A DNA stretch of 64,000 bases from JABDGM01 sp963738665 (lineage in GTDB: Bacteria > Planctomycetota > Planctomycetia > Pirellulales > Lacipirellulaceae). The notes under the pieces are model-generated. The model did no database searches. It was not told the origin of the DNA and saw only the letters and a list, made by a program, of their open reading frames with translations. The stretch lies in the NCBI GenBank assembly GCA_963738665.1, contig CAVTXL010000002.1, positions 186,001-250,000 of the forward strand. The letters are read 5' to 3'. The position numbers were made by a program, and so were the translations under genes. Below, in pieces: positions 7,538 to 15,772 of the stretch (the first letter of the stretch is position 1; each line of letters begins with the position of its first letter).

Positions 7538-7831
7538 GTGATTATTGCATTTGGCAAACACAAGGGCAAGCGGCTGGAGGACCTGCCGACGGCGTATTTG
7601 TGGTGGCTGCTCGATGAATGTGGCAGCGTTACCCCCGCCATGAGGCGTGAAATCCGGCGCATTCTGGACGTTGACCACGGCGCGGCCATTGCCCTGCCCG
7701 CGCTGGCGAATCGCTGGTACCGAAAGCTCGCCACTGAATTCCACCCCGACAAGGGCGGGTCGCATGAAGCAATGAAGGCCGTGAATCGCGGCCGCGACCT
7801 GCTGCTCGAAATGACGGAGGTGGAGCGATGA
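7538..7831 (+). CDS. DUF3820-like / J-domain fusion protein
   Basis: I chose the GTG at 7538, eleven bases after AAGGAG; the frame opens at 7502 but those residues look non-coding. The first 30 residues (IIAFGKHKGKRLEDLP, YLWWLLDE) match the DUF3820 pattern. Residues about 62-92 (LANRWYRKLATEFHPDKGGS) contain the HPD triad and flanking helices of a J-domain, the module that stimulates Hsp70. The stop overlaps the primase start by four bases (ATGA), so the two are translationally coupled. A J-protein next to a primase suggests chaperone-aided assembly of the replication complex, as phage lambda uses host DnaJ; this is inference. Confidence 0.75.
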   Translation: MIIAFGKHKGKRLEDLPTAYLWWLLDECGSVTPAMRREIRRILDVDHGAAIALPALANRWYRKLATEFHPDKGGSHEAMKAVNRGRDLLLEMTEVER

Positions 7832-9987
7832 CACCTGGCGCACTTCTGGCAAAGTTTCAGGGTGTTCGCAGTGTCGGCAAGGGCAAGTGGGAAGCCCGCT
7901 GCCCGGCGCATGATGATGCGCGGGCGTCCCTGTCTGTCACCGAAGCGACTGACGGCACGATACTTCTTCACTGCCACGCGAATTGTGCAACGCCGGACGT
8001 GCTCGGAAAAGTTGGGTTGCGGTTGAGTGATTTGTTCACACCAACCACCGAGCATTCGGCGAACGGCCACACGCAAAACGGCAAAGGCAGAATAGTTGCC
8101 GAGTACAACTACTGCGACTCAAGCGGCGAAGTTGTATTTCAAGCGGTTCGATTCGACCCAAAAGACTTTCGCCAGCGCCGGCCCGACGGCAATGGCGGCT
8201 GGACGTGGAGCGTGAAGGGCTGCCCCGTCATCCCCTACCGATTGCCGGAGCTGCTGGCGGCGGATAGGGCGAAGCACGTATTCGTTGTCGAGGGTGAAAA
8301 AGATGTGGACCGGCTGCGGGCGGCTGGGCTGACGGCAACGTGCAACGCCGGCGGGGCAGGCAAGTGGCGGGCGGAACACGCCAAGCACTTGGCCGGGCGG
8401 CACGTCGTGGTGCTTCCCGACAATGATGACCCCGGCCGCAAGCACGCCGAGCAAGTTGCCCGGTCACTGTCGGGAGTGGCGGCATCCGTCAAGGTAATCG
8501 AGCTGTCGAACCTGCCCGATAAAGGCGACGTGTCTGATTGGCTCAATTCCGGCGGGACGGCCGACAAGTTGCTGACGCTCGTCAACGCAAGCGAAGCAAA
8601 GCCGGAACCGGCGGCCGAGCCCGGCCAGTACAGCGTCACAACGGACGTGGAAAACGCAAGGCGCTTCGCACGGCAGCACGGCGAGAACGTCCGCTATTGC
8701 CATGCCTGGCGCAAGTGGCTCACGTGGGACGGCAAGCGCTGGGCAACCGACGACAGCGGCGAAGTAATGCGGCTCGCCAAGCGAACGGCCCGCTCAATCT
8801 ACGGCGAAGCGGCCGACGCCAGAACGAAAGACGAGGCGAAAGACCTGGCGGACTGGGCAGCGGCGAGCGAAAAGCGGGAACGGCTCACCGCAATGCTGGC
8901 CCTGGCCGAAAGTGAATTGCCGATTGCGATCGATATACTGGATTCGCACCCCTGGCTGTTCAATTGTCAGAACGGCACGCTGGACCTGCGAACCGGCGAG
9001 CTACGACCGCATCGGCGCGGCGACTTCCTGACGAAGTTATGCCCGGTCGATTACCCCACGGAGCCGGGCTGCGATCCTGAATTGTGGCTCGGGTTTCTCG
9101 AGCGCATATTCAACGGCGACGGCGAGCTGATTAGTTTTACTCAGCGGCTCGTCGGTATGGCGCTTGTCGGCGAAGTACTGGAAAACATCCTGGCAATTTT
9201 GCATGGCACGGGGGCCAACGGCAAAAGCGTATTTATTGAAACTATCTGCGGCATGCTGGGCGACGATTACGCCATGTTTGCGGCCCCGACGCTGCTATTG
9301 GTTGACCGCTGGGGCAGGCACCCGACGGAGCGGGCGGACCTGTTCGGCAAGCGGCTCGTTTGCATCAATGAGACCGGCGAAGGCAATCGACTCAGCGAAT
9401 CGACCGTCAAGCAATTGACCAGTCGAGAGAAGATTCGAGCACGCCGAATGCGTGAAGATAGCTGGGAGTTTTCCCCTACTCACTCGATTGTGCTGGCGAC
9501 GAATCACCGGCCGGAGGTGAGGGGAACGGACTATGGTATTTGGCGACGCCTGCGGCTCGTCCCGTTCGCCGTCACGATCCCCGAACCGGAACGAGACAAT
9601 GAGCTGGCCGAGAAGCTGCAATCCGAGTGGCCGGCGATTCTTCGCTGGGCGGTCGCAGGCTGTCTCGCGTGGCAACGGGGCGGGCTGGCGGAGCCGGAAC
9701 AAGTCAGGGTGGCAACGGCTGAGTATCGAAGCGAGCAAGACGTGCTAGGCGAGTTCATCGACGAGCGCTGCGTCCTAGGTGAAACGGAGGAAGCCCGGGC
9801 CAGCGACCTGTACAGCAACTACAAAACATGGGCGACCAACCGAGGCGACAAGCCAGACAACCAAACCCGATTCGGATTACGGCTTGCCGAGCGTGGCCTG
9901 GCGAAAGAGCGACCGACCGGCGGACCGCATCGGCTCAAAACCATTTATCGAGGAATTGGCATCATCGCGTTCGGCGACTGTTCATAG
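7828..9987 (+). CDS. Phage/plasmid primase-helicase (Toprim + D5/P4-type SF3 helicase)
   Basis: This 719-residue protein should start replication of the island. The N-terminus has a CHC2-like zinc-binding region (CPAHDDARAS with LHCHANCATPDV). Residues about 145-250 form a Toprim domain (HVFVVEGEKDVDRLRAAG, then HVVVLPDNDDPG). A D5_N-type region (FNCQNGTLDLRTGELRPH) precedes the SF3 helicase with Walker A GTGANGKSVFIE near residue 463 and a sensor-like HSIVLATNHRP. This is the usual architecture of P4-alpha-like proteins of satellites and integrative plasmids, and the frame is intact. It is coupled to the preceding J-domain gene. Confidence 0.93.
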   Translation: MTPGALLAKFQGVRSVGKGKWEARCPAHDDARASLSVTEATDGTILLHCHANCATPDVLGKVGLRLSDLFTPTTEHSANGHTQNGKGRIVAEYNYCDSSGEVVFQAVRFDPKDFRQRRPDGNGGWTWSVKGCPVIPYRLPELLAADRAKHVFVVEGEKDVDRLRAAGLTATCNAGGAGKWRAEHAKHLAGRHVVVLPDNDDPGRKHAEQVARSLSGVAASVKVIELSNLPDKGDVSDWLNSGGTADKLLTLVNASEAKPEPAAEPGQYSVTTDVENARRFARQHGENVRYCHAWRKWLTWDGKRWATDDSGEVMRLAKRTARSIYGEAADARTKDEAKDLADWAAASEKRERLTAMLALAESELPIAIDILDSHPWLFNCQNGTLDLRTGELRPHRRGDFLTKLCPVDYPTEPGCDPELWLGFLERIFNGDGELISFTQRLVGMALVGEVLENILAILHGTGANGKSVFIETICGMLGDDYAMFAAPTLLLVDRWGRHPTERADLFGKRLVCINETGEGNRLSESTVKQLTSREKIRARRMREDSWEFSPTHSIVLATNHRPEVRGTDYGIWRRLRLVPFAVTIPEPERDNELAEKLQSEWPAILRWAVAGCLAWQRGGLAEPEQVRVATAEYRSEQDVLGEFIDERCVLGETEEARASDLYSNYKTWATNRGDKPDNQTRFGLRLAERGLAKERPTGGPHRLKTIYRGIGIIAFGDCS

Positions 9988-10072
9988 TGTTCATAGTTGA
10001 CAGTCACTTTGCAATATAACAGCGTCCTCGCGTGTGTAAGGCGTTCAACAGGGGAAAAGCATGAACACTATG
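9981..10072. repeat. GTTCATAGT direct repeat and 12-bp inverted repeat beside the primase gene
   Basis: GTTCATAGT occurs twice in a row (9981-9989, 9990-9998), overlapping the primase stop codon. CATAGTGTTCAT at 9984-9995 is the exact reverse complement of ATGAACACTATG at 10061-10072, which is the start of the next small frame, followed by two copies of ACTATGCAC (10068-10076, 10077-10085). Repeats beside a primase gene are typical of a replication origin or an autoregulatory operator. Confidence 0.75.
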
Positions 10073-10265
10073 CACACTATGCACATCGGCGGGCAGCACG
10101 CCGCACCCGTGGGCACCGACACTCTGGACGAGGCGGTTCCCGTATGCCTGTAGCATCGACTTGGAGAAGGCCACGAAGGCCGTGGCGAAGCGTGAAGCCG
10201 CATGGCTGGCGGAGTTCGAGCGTGCCCGAGCTGAAGCGGCTGGCAAGCCCGACGTGCCATTTTGA
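10061..10265 (+). pseudogene. Small protein of unknown function, frameshifted
   Basis: The ATG at 10061 follows GGGGAAAAGC. The first frame (MNTMHTMHIGGQHAAPVG...) stops at 10151-10153. The neighbouring frame continues with IDLEKATKAVAKREAAWLAE, a charged helix, to the stop at 10263-10265. One indel near 10140-10150 would join them into about 68 residues. No known family. Confidence 0.4.
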
Positions 10266-10384
10266 CCTTGGGTCCTTCCTGTGAATTTGGGTTAGTCGGG
10301 GCAAGCGGAAAAGCGCGGACTGCCAGTAGAGTTAGCAAGCAAGCACAACCGGGCAATCTCAGCAAGCACGGAAGGTTAGGCAGG

Positions 10385-10609
10385 ATGGGCGAAGCATGGA
10401 AGCAAGATGGTAAAACCACCATCACCAAAACGCCGGCCGAATGGCTGGCCGAGGCGACGGCCGGCGGCGGCCGGACCTGCCCGGTCTGCGGCGCGCCCAT
10501 GCCACCAAGCGGCTGTATCGTCTGCCGCGGCAGGAGCAATCCCCCTAGCGATCCACAAATCGAGCTGCGTCGGCAAGCGGCAAAATATCGGAGGCGCGGC
10601 CGTGGCTGA
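10385..10609 (+). CDS. Small zinc-ribbon protein of unknown function
   Basis: From the ATG at 10385 (MGEAWKQDGKTTITKTPAEW) the 74-residue protein has two Cys pairs, CPVCGAP and CIVCRG, about 14 residues apart, as in treble-clef or rubredoxin-like zinc ribbons. The tail is basic (RRQAAKYRRRGRG). Such proteins in mobile elements often bind nucleic acid or partner proteins. The frame reaches back to 10262, but the earlier part looks non-coding. Confidence 0.45.
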   Translation: MGEAWKQDGKTTITKTPAEWLAEATAGGGRTCPVCGAPMPPSGCIVCRGRSNPPSDPQIELRRQAAKYRRRGRG

Positions 10610-10612
10610 AGC

Positions 10613-10834
10613 TTGGGCATCAACACTGCTTGTCACCGTGCCGGCGGTAATGCTGCCCGTTCTGCACGCGGTCCAGATCCGGTTCGCGTCCGCACCAACA
10701 CGCTCACCGGCAGGCATCCGAGCGATTACTGCGTTTGCACAAAATGCTGCACGTCGCTGTCGACGTGGGGAATCTGCACCTACTTCCCCGATCGGGGATA
10801 TTGCGTTCGCGAGGGCCAGCCGACGTATAAATAA
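10613..10834 (+). CDS. Cys-rich small protein of unknown function
   Basis: The frame is 73 codons. The C-terminal 50 residues look coding: VRVRTNTLTGRHPSDYC, then VCTKCCTSLSTWGICTYF and CVREGQPTYK, with six Cys in a short stretch that suggests metal binding. The N-terminal residues may belong to another frame, so the start is uncertain. Stop codons TAA-A-TAA close it, and a ribosome-binding site for the next frame follows directly. Confidence 0.35.
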   Translation: MGINTACHRAGGNAARSARGPDPVRVRTNTLTGRHPSDYCVCTKCCTSLSTWGICTYFPDRGYCVREGQPTYK

Positions 10835-10852
10835 ATCGAAGAGGACCAAACT

Positions 10853-11238
10853 ATGCGACAACCCCAGATTCTTTCCCGCAATGGGCTGGAGCGATTCCGA
10901 AATCAAAGCGGCAATCCAGGCCGGCGATATCCGTCCGTGGAAGCTCGACGTCAATGGCAAGCAATGGTTTGAGAACCTGCCGTCGATCAATGCGCGGCGG
11001 TGCCCGACTGTAGCCAACAACGATCTGGCCGACGACGACCCGGCCGGCGATACGAGTCAACGCCGATCGCGCACTGACGCGGTTCCACAATTTGGCCTGC
11101 AATCTTGCCGAAGGCGCTATCGTCCCCGACGAGCTAATCGACGAAATTATCGCGAGTGCCGGCAAAACGCCCGACGACCTGCACGAAACAATCTCTTATT
11201 CCCGCGAGCTGGCCGCTGAAATTGAGAGCTATCAATGA
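10853..11238 (+). pseudogene. Phage-type hypothetical protein, frameshifted
   Basis: GAAGAGGA precedes the ATG at 10853. Its frame stops early, but a second frame reads MGWSDSEIKAAIQAGDIRPW and LDVNGKQWFENLPSINARR, and a third (from about 11060) reads LTRFHNLACNLAEGAIVPDE up to the stop at 11236-11238. Two indels, one possibly in the CCCC run at 10862-10865, would join these into about 128 residues. The stop overlaps the next ATG (ATGA), as in a coupled phage operon. No known family was recognised. Confidence 0.4.
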
Positions 11239-11781
11239 GCCACAAGCTAAGCACCCCACTGCTGAATGAGCTGCGGTCTCTTGCATTGGCTGCCGCGCCA
11301 GAACTGCGCACGGCCGAGCTGCGGCTGCTGAATCACAATCCCGCCTGGCCGCTACGGGAACACGTCGTCGCGTACAGCGTGCAAGGTCCACATATCGGTA
11401 TTCGCGATCGGCTGATTGCAATGGGCCAGTGGCAAAACGTGTGGCCGGCTGCGATCGTGTTTGCAGAACACCCACACTCAACGTATCACCTGGCCGGAGT
11501 TCTCTGCCCATGAGCTGGCCCACATCTTGCCGGCCGCAGCGCCCGTCATGGCCAGCGGCAAAGAGCCGTTGCCGATTGAGCGCGAATATCAAACGGCAGC
11601 CCTGCGCCGCTGGGCTGACCCACAATCGTCTAGATCGGTCCTGCCGTGGCAGGATCACGACTGCCAGTTTATCCGTCGCACAATCCACGTCGTCGAACGG
11701 TTGAAGCGGCTAGGCGTTGATGCCCCCATTCTGGCGGCTGGCCGCGAATATGAATTGTCGCCGATTCGCAGATTACGTTGA
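11235..11781 (+). pseudogene. Phage-type hypothetical protein, frameshifted
   Basis: The ATG at 11235 gives MSHKLSTPLLNELRSLALAA..., coding-like to about residue 85, then the frame ends at 11513. A second frame continues with ITWPEFSAHELAHILPAAAP, LPIEREYQTAALRRW and IHVVERLKRLGVDAPILAAG to 11781. The joined product would be about 180 residues. Coding-like sequence (TFAEIAAVDPPAAFSNLFAA) follows at 11810-11900 in yet another frame and may belong to the same protein. Function unknown. Confidence 0.4.
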
Positions 11782-11923
11782 AGCATTGGCGGCGAGCCGG
11801 CCCGGTTGAGAGATTGCACCTTCGCCGAAATCGCAGCGGTCGATCCGCCTGCCGCATTCTCAAATCTGTTTGCGGCCGACGTTGGCAACCTACTTTTCAC
11901 TCTCACCAAAAGCGAAACACAAT

Positions 11924-12646
11924 ATGAGCACGGCAACTGCCAAAAAAGCCAGTTGAAAACGAAACAAGCCGAAGCCGACCGCCTGGCGGCCCGGCGTGAA
12001 GTTCGCGTGCGGATTGCCGAGCGTGAGCAATTGCTAAGCCGAGCGGCGATTGAACAAAAGCGACTGGCCGCGCTCGACGCCGAAGCCGACGAGGCGGTGG
12101 CAGAGCATCGAAGCGACGTGCGAGCCGATCCAAGCCGAGCTGGCGACAATCGAGAGCCGCAGTATCCGCCGCTGTTGCCGACCGGCAGCCGGTTGACGCC
12201 GCGCTCGAGCCCCGCCGTCGCGAGCTGCTCGATGAATTGGATGCTGCGAACATCGTCGCTAAGCGATCAAGTCGAGCGGTTCCGCAGATTGCGGGCTCCG
12301 CTGCTGAAAGCAATTCGCGAGCTGCAAAGTGAAGCGGGCCAGCTTGCCGCGGCCGAAAACGAGCTGGCTCGCGAGCCCTTGGCCAATCCAGCACTTGAGG
12401 CGAAATCATTCACCGCAAAGCAAGCGGCGATCTGGGCTGAAAAACGCCATGCGGCTGCTGAGGCGCACATAGCTAAATGCGAGACCGAAATTCAATCGGC
12501 CGTGCCGGCAAAAAAATTGGACCGCGCGCGACCTGTGGCAATCGCGCGCCCCAAAATGGCGGAACGAGTTGACGGCCGCGGCGGCAGCCCTGGCTGCTGC
12601 AAAAAAGGAAGCCGAAGAAGCCCACAAGGCCGTCGTCAACGAATGA
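11924..12646 (+). pseudogene. Coiled-coil phage-type protein, frameshifted
   Basis: The ATG at 11924 starts MSTATAKKAS. Coding then appears in successive frames: QAEADRLAARREVRVRIAER, VDAALEPRRRELLDELDAAN, LLKAIRELQSEAGQLAAAEN, FTAKQAAIWAEKRHAAAEAH and NELTAAAAALAAAKKEAEEA, ending at 12644-12646. The joined product (about 240 residues) is nearly all charged helix with Ala/Leu heptads, so a coiled coil. In phages such proteins include scaffolds and tail-assembly factors; the position before the tape-measure-like gene fits this but does not prove it. Confidence 0.45.
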
Positions 12647-12718
12647 TGTGCAAACCCCCCGCCGTCGCGCGCGCTCGCTCCTTTCGTACGCGCGGCGGTG
12701 GGGGCGGCGGCGAAAACT

Positions 12719-12978
12719 ATGGATCAACAAGAACAATTTGCCGTACACGTTTTGCTTAATGAGGCAATCGCAGCAGCGGCAATCGTCACGGCCGAAATCC
12801 GCAAAGCGGAGGGCCGGCGGCGAATGGCGACTCAGAAATTGGCGCGACGGCGATTCAACATTTCCTAGGCGAGCTGGACCTGACCCGCGCAATGAATGCG
12901 GCGCTGGCCCAGCAACAGCGCCTGGACCAGATCGTGTCCAAAATCAGCGACGTAATCACTTCGCTCCAACGGCAGTAA
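12719..12978 (+). pseudogene. Small helical protein upstream of the tape-measure-like gene, frameshifted
   Basis: The ATG at 12719 gives MDQQEQFAVHVLLNEAIAAA and continues to KAEGRRRMATQKL; after one indel near 12840 the frame reads AIQHFLGELDLTRAMNAALA and QQRLDQIVSKISDVITSLQR to the stop at 12976-12978. About 86 residues, entirely helical. It ends seven bases before the next gene. Its position resembles that of tail-assembly chaperones, but there is no sequence support for that role. Confidence 0.4.
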
Positions 12979-12985
12979 AAACATC

Positions 12986-13889
12986 ATGGCAAACAGACAA
13001 GGCATCTCGGCCGGCAAAGCATTCTTGGAATTGTTCCTCGACGATGCCCCAGCTACGACGCGATTGCAGCGGATCGGCAGCATCCTTAAACGGACCGGTA
13101 AGGAATTGGCCAAGGCCGCGGCGTTGGCGAGTGCGCCGTTTGCGCTTGGGATAAAGACAATTATCGACGTCGGGGCTGACCTGCGCGAGCAGGCCAAAAA
13201 AACTGGCCTGTCGATGGACGACATCATTAAGCGCGCGCAGAAAATGGGGCTATCTCTTTCGACGATCGACGCCAAGTCGGTGGTGCGATTCTCCGAAGCG
13301 TTCGACAAACTGAAAACGGCAAGCAAGAACCTATTCGCCAACATCGGCGCAGCGTTGGCTCGGCCGCTGACGATCTTCATCGAACTGCTCAACAGGGGAA
13401 TCGTCGCCCTCACTGAATTCATTAAGCATCATCATTTTCTCGTAACAGTGGCGGCCGTCGCTGCCGCAGCACTGGCCGGTATTGCCGCAACTACCCTGGC
13501 GGTGGCCGGCGCGTTCACCCTAGCGCGAAATGCGGTGTTCGGCTTCCAAGTCGCCCTCGCATTACTTTCCGGCGTTGGCGGCGTTGGCCGGTTGCTGCTG
13601 ATTATCGGCGCAATCCTTGCGTTGACCTATGCTCTGCAAAAACTAAATAGGCGGGCGACGTAAAACTGCCTGAGGGATTACACCCGGCAACCTCCCGACC
13701 GGCGGCGGCGGCAGATTGCCGGGCACGAACCAATCTACGTTCGGCGGTAAGTTGGCCGAGCTGATCTTCGGCGGCCCGAAGGCAGATCAGACTGGCAAGC
13801 TGATCGCCGAGCAAAAAGAAACAAACCGGCTGCTCGATAAGGTAGTCCGGAAACTTGGCGACGGTGGAATTTTGGTAGGTGCTTTTTAG
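12986..13889 (+). CDS. Short tail tape-measure-like protein (apparent frameshift)
   Basis: The ATG at 12986 starts a 225-residue frame: ISAGKAFLELFLDDAP and LQRIGSILKRTGKELAKAA at the N-terminus match the opening of tape-measure proteins in planctomycete prophages (recalled pattern). A helical part and three hydrophobic segments (about residues 150-215) follow. After a break near 13650-13690 the frame continues with STFGGKLAELIFGGPKADQT and KETNRLLDKVVRKLGDGG to 13889. The total of about 300 residues is far below the usual 600 or more, so the central part is missing or the protein serves another purpose. Confidence 0.55.
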
Positions 13890-13901
13890 CCAAACAGCAA
13901 C

Positions 13902-14036
13902 ATGCAACATCAAAACAACATCGCTGCGGCGTTTACCTTATTCTTCTCCGCGCTGATGCAATTCATGGCGGCTGCGGTCTGGCTGGCCTGGCAAAAAACG
14001 GGCTGCCCAGTTTTGCGGCTGCTATTGGGGAGCTGA
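13902..14036 (+). CDS. 44-residue single-span membrane protein
   Basis: The ATG at 13902 gives MQHQNNIAAAFTLFFSALMQ followed by FMAAAVWLAW and a short charged tail. Residues about 8-30 form one membrane segment. It lies between the tape-measure-like and cold-shock genes, 12 bp after one and 1 bp before the next. Small membrane proteins at this position can be holin-like, but nothing specific identifies it. Confidence 0.45.
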   Translation: MQHQNNIAAAFTLFFSALMQFMAAAVWLAWQKTGCPVLRLLLGS

Positions 14037-14037
14037 A

Positions 14038-14246
14038 ATGTATCGTGGAAGCGTGAAATCAATTGTTGCCGAGCGCGGATTCGGTTTCATCTCGTCGAGC
14101 CAATTCCCCGGCGACGTGTTTTTCCACAAAAACGAATGGCGTGGCGAAATGGAATTTGACGAGCGGCTGATCGAGCTGCCGGTCGAGTTCGACTCCGTGA
14201 CCACGGGCGCGGAGAGAAGGCACTGAACGTGCGGCCGGGCCAATGA
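14038..14246 (+). CDS. Cold-shock-domain protein (apparent frameshift near its end)
   Basis: The ATG at 14038 gives MYRGSVKSIVAERGFGFISS, then GDVFFHKNEW: the two RNP motifs (GFGFI and VFFH) of the cold-shock domain, which binds single-stranded RNA or DNA. The uninterrupted frame stops at 14224-14226. A neighbouring frame supplies the expected end, GRGEKALNVRPGQ, up to 14244-14246, so one indel near 14200 is likely. The product would be about 69 residues, the normal length. The stop overlaps the next ATG (ATGA). Confidence 0.75.
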
Positions 14247-14509
14247 CCGCCGCACAAAAAGAGGACGGCTTTGAGACGTGGACGGATTACCTGAAGACGC
14301 GTTGGGAAATGAGCCAACCCTATGCTTATCAATTAATCCAGGCATCCGAATACCGCGAAAAACTGCCGCCCATTGCCACTGGCAATTCTGAGTGGTCCGA
14401 GCGGTCGGTTCGTGAACTGACACGCATCCCCGACAAGCAGCAGGCGGCCCGGGTTGCCGCCAAAATCGTCAAGGAGGTTGAGCGGAGCGAACAACAGGCC
14501 ACGAGCTGA
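14243..14509 (+). CDS. Small phage/plasmid hypothetical protein
   Basis: The 88-residue protein starts MTAAQKEDGFETWTDYLKTR with YAYQLIQASEYREKLPP following, then SVRELTRIPDKQQAARVAAK and a charged tail. The F..W..YLK.RW.MS..YAYQLI pattern occurs in mobile-element proteins resembling the helical part of ParB or DUF3102 proteins; I cannot assign a function. It is coupled to the cold-shock gene by a four-base overlap, suggesting a shared transcript. Confidence 0.5.
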   Translation: MTAAQKEDGFETWTDYLKTRWEMSQPYAYQLIQASEYREKLPPIATGNSEWSERSVRELTRIPDKQQAARVAAKIVKEVERSEQQATS

Positions 14510-14518
14510 GGTACCGAA

Positions 14519-14856
14519 ATGAACGACGTACCAACATCTCGCATCATCGTCCCGGTCTGGACCGCGGCCGGCATGGCGGGTGCGAACACGTCACGCACGC
14601 TATTCGAGGGCGACGAGCTGCCGTATCTGGTCGATTTTCGGCACGACTTGGCCGTGGGGCAGGGCGTGTCCGAGATCACGAGCTGCGAAGTCGCACCATC
14701 CACGGGCTGGCCGTCGAGGCCAGCATGAGCTGCGGCAAGGTGCGGTTGGAATTGATTGCGACTGCGGCCGGCGATTATTCGATTGAAATGCGAGTACGCT
14801 ACACCCCCGGCACAAGCGGTACATTGGCGCGCGTGCGGTTCAAAATTTTGCCGTAG
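14519..14856 (+). CDS. Phage-type hypothetical protein (apparent frameshift)
   Basis: The ATG at 14519 gives MNDVPTSRIIVPVWTAAGMA and LPYLVDFRHDLAVGQGVSEI, after which the frame breaks near 14690-14705 and continues with GLAVEASMSCGKVRLELIAT and IEMRVRYTPGTSGTLARVRF to 14854-14856. The product is about 112 residues with alternating polar/hydrophobic strands, as in beta-sandwich virion or fibre-associated proteins. No named family was recognised. Confidence 0.4.
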
Positions 14857-14974
14857 AACGCATCGGAAAACGGACGTACTCAAGTATCGACCCAAGCCGC
14901 CGGCGCAATTCCTGGGGCATCCCAGGCGTTCGCTTATTGAGACAATCGGCTGTTATTGAGACTGAGGCCAAAGC

Positions 14975-15352
14975 ATGGGTCATATCATCCGCCAATCGTC
15001 CCACACGCTCGAAGCCGTGCAAGCGGCCATTGACGGGCTCTGCGGCGACGACGGGCAGCGGATCGCACGTAGCGGCCTGGCCGTGCTCGATACCTTGCTG
15101 CGAAAGAATCACGACTACGGCGGCAGTGTGTTTTCGCCCCCCGTGCTGGCCCCGACGATGCCGATCGAAGCGGCCATGCTCTGCCGGATGAGCGACAAAA
15201 TCGCCCGGCTGGCGAACCTCCACGGGCGGGAGCAGGATGCGGCGGTTGCCGAGAGCACCGACGAAACAATGGCGGACCTGGCCGGATATGCAATTCTGTA
15301 TCTGGCTCGGCCGGCGACGTCGGCGAAGCTGCGGAAAATCCCCGGCGTGTGA
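14975..15352 (+). CDS. DUF1599/Nmad1-like protein
   Basis: The 125-residue frame is intact. TLLRKNHDYGGSVFSPP, MLCRMSDKIARLANL and ESTDETMADLAGYAILYLAR fit the pattern of short phage proteins assigned to DUF1599 (nucleotide-modification-associated domain 1): a K..DYG motif, a central R.SDK..R..NL helix and a D.AGYA..YL helix. The biochemical role of that family is not well established. It is the last gene before the right end of the island. Confidence 0.5.
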   Translation: MGHIIRQSSHTLEAVQAAIDGLCGDDGQRIARSGLAVLDTLLRKNHDYGGSVFSPPVLAPTMPIEAAMLCRMSDKIARLANLHGREQDAAVAESTDETMADLAGYAILYLARPATSAKLRKIPGV

Positions 15353-15423
15353 AGCGGCCTGCGGCCTCAACCGACGTTCAGCAGGGCGGCCGCTTCGTCA
15401 CGGGCACATGGAGCACGTCCATT

Positions 15424-15449
15424 ACTCTGCGGCAAATTTACCGCAGAGT
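15424..15449. terminator. 26-bp near-perfect palindrome followed by TTTTG
   Basis: ACTCTGCGGCAAATTTACCGCAGAGT is self-complementary except at one base pair and runs into TTTTGTT. It could be a rho-independent terminator for the island's rightward operon. Its core (GGCAAATTTRCC) is shared with the palindrome at 15505. Confidence 0.55.
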
Positions 15450-15504
15450 TTTGTTCTGCTATTTGCGGCGGCTTCGTCGCGGGCACTAGGAGCCCGACCG
15501 TTAG

Positions 15505-15526
15505 CTTGGGGCAAATTTGCCCCAAG
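15505..15526. repeat. 22-bp perfect palindrome
   Basis: CTTGGGGCAAA is followed immediately by its exact reverse complement TTTGCCCCAAG, then CGCTTTTGG. A perfect palindrome without a loop suits a dimeric DNA-binding protein better than a terminator hairpin, though both are possible. Confidence 0.6.
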
Positions 15527-15671
15527 CGCTTTTGGCCGACGTTTTCCGGCTGCCCTGCCCGCTACGCTGCCACGTCGCGAGCTGCTGCGGCCCGGCTCGA
15601 CTCTTTACCCGTTCGGCGACGGGATGCGTCTATGGGGCTGCTGCTGAATTCTCTGCGGCGGGTATCTTTTC

Positions 15672-15718
15672 GGGTAGATATGGGTAGCAATTGTAGAGAA
15701 TGGTACTACCCACTACCC
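15672..15718. repeat. Right-end paired GGGTAG / CTACCC repeats (candidate integrase arm sites)
   Basis: GGGTAG occurs at 15672-15677 and 15682-15687, and its complement CTACCC at 15706-15711 and 15713-15718. The pairs face each other 55 bp inside attR. The same hexamers occur near attL (4229-4243). Confidence 0.6.
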
Positions 15719-15772
15719 AGCCGAGTTGCAATAATATCGGTGAAAGCAGGCTGAAAGCAAAAGACGGCTATT

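Noticed and set aside
7010..7852. 280-codon open frame on the minus strand across the hairpin, DUF1580 and J-domain genes
   Set aside because: It is antisense to genes with recognisable motifs, and its product is compositionally biased without any family pattern.
10407..11219. 270-codon open frame on the plus strand
   Set aside because: Only the part from about 10881 to 11055 looks like protein; the first half is a shadow of the zinc-ribbon gene and the end a shadow of another frame.
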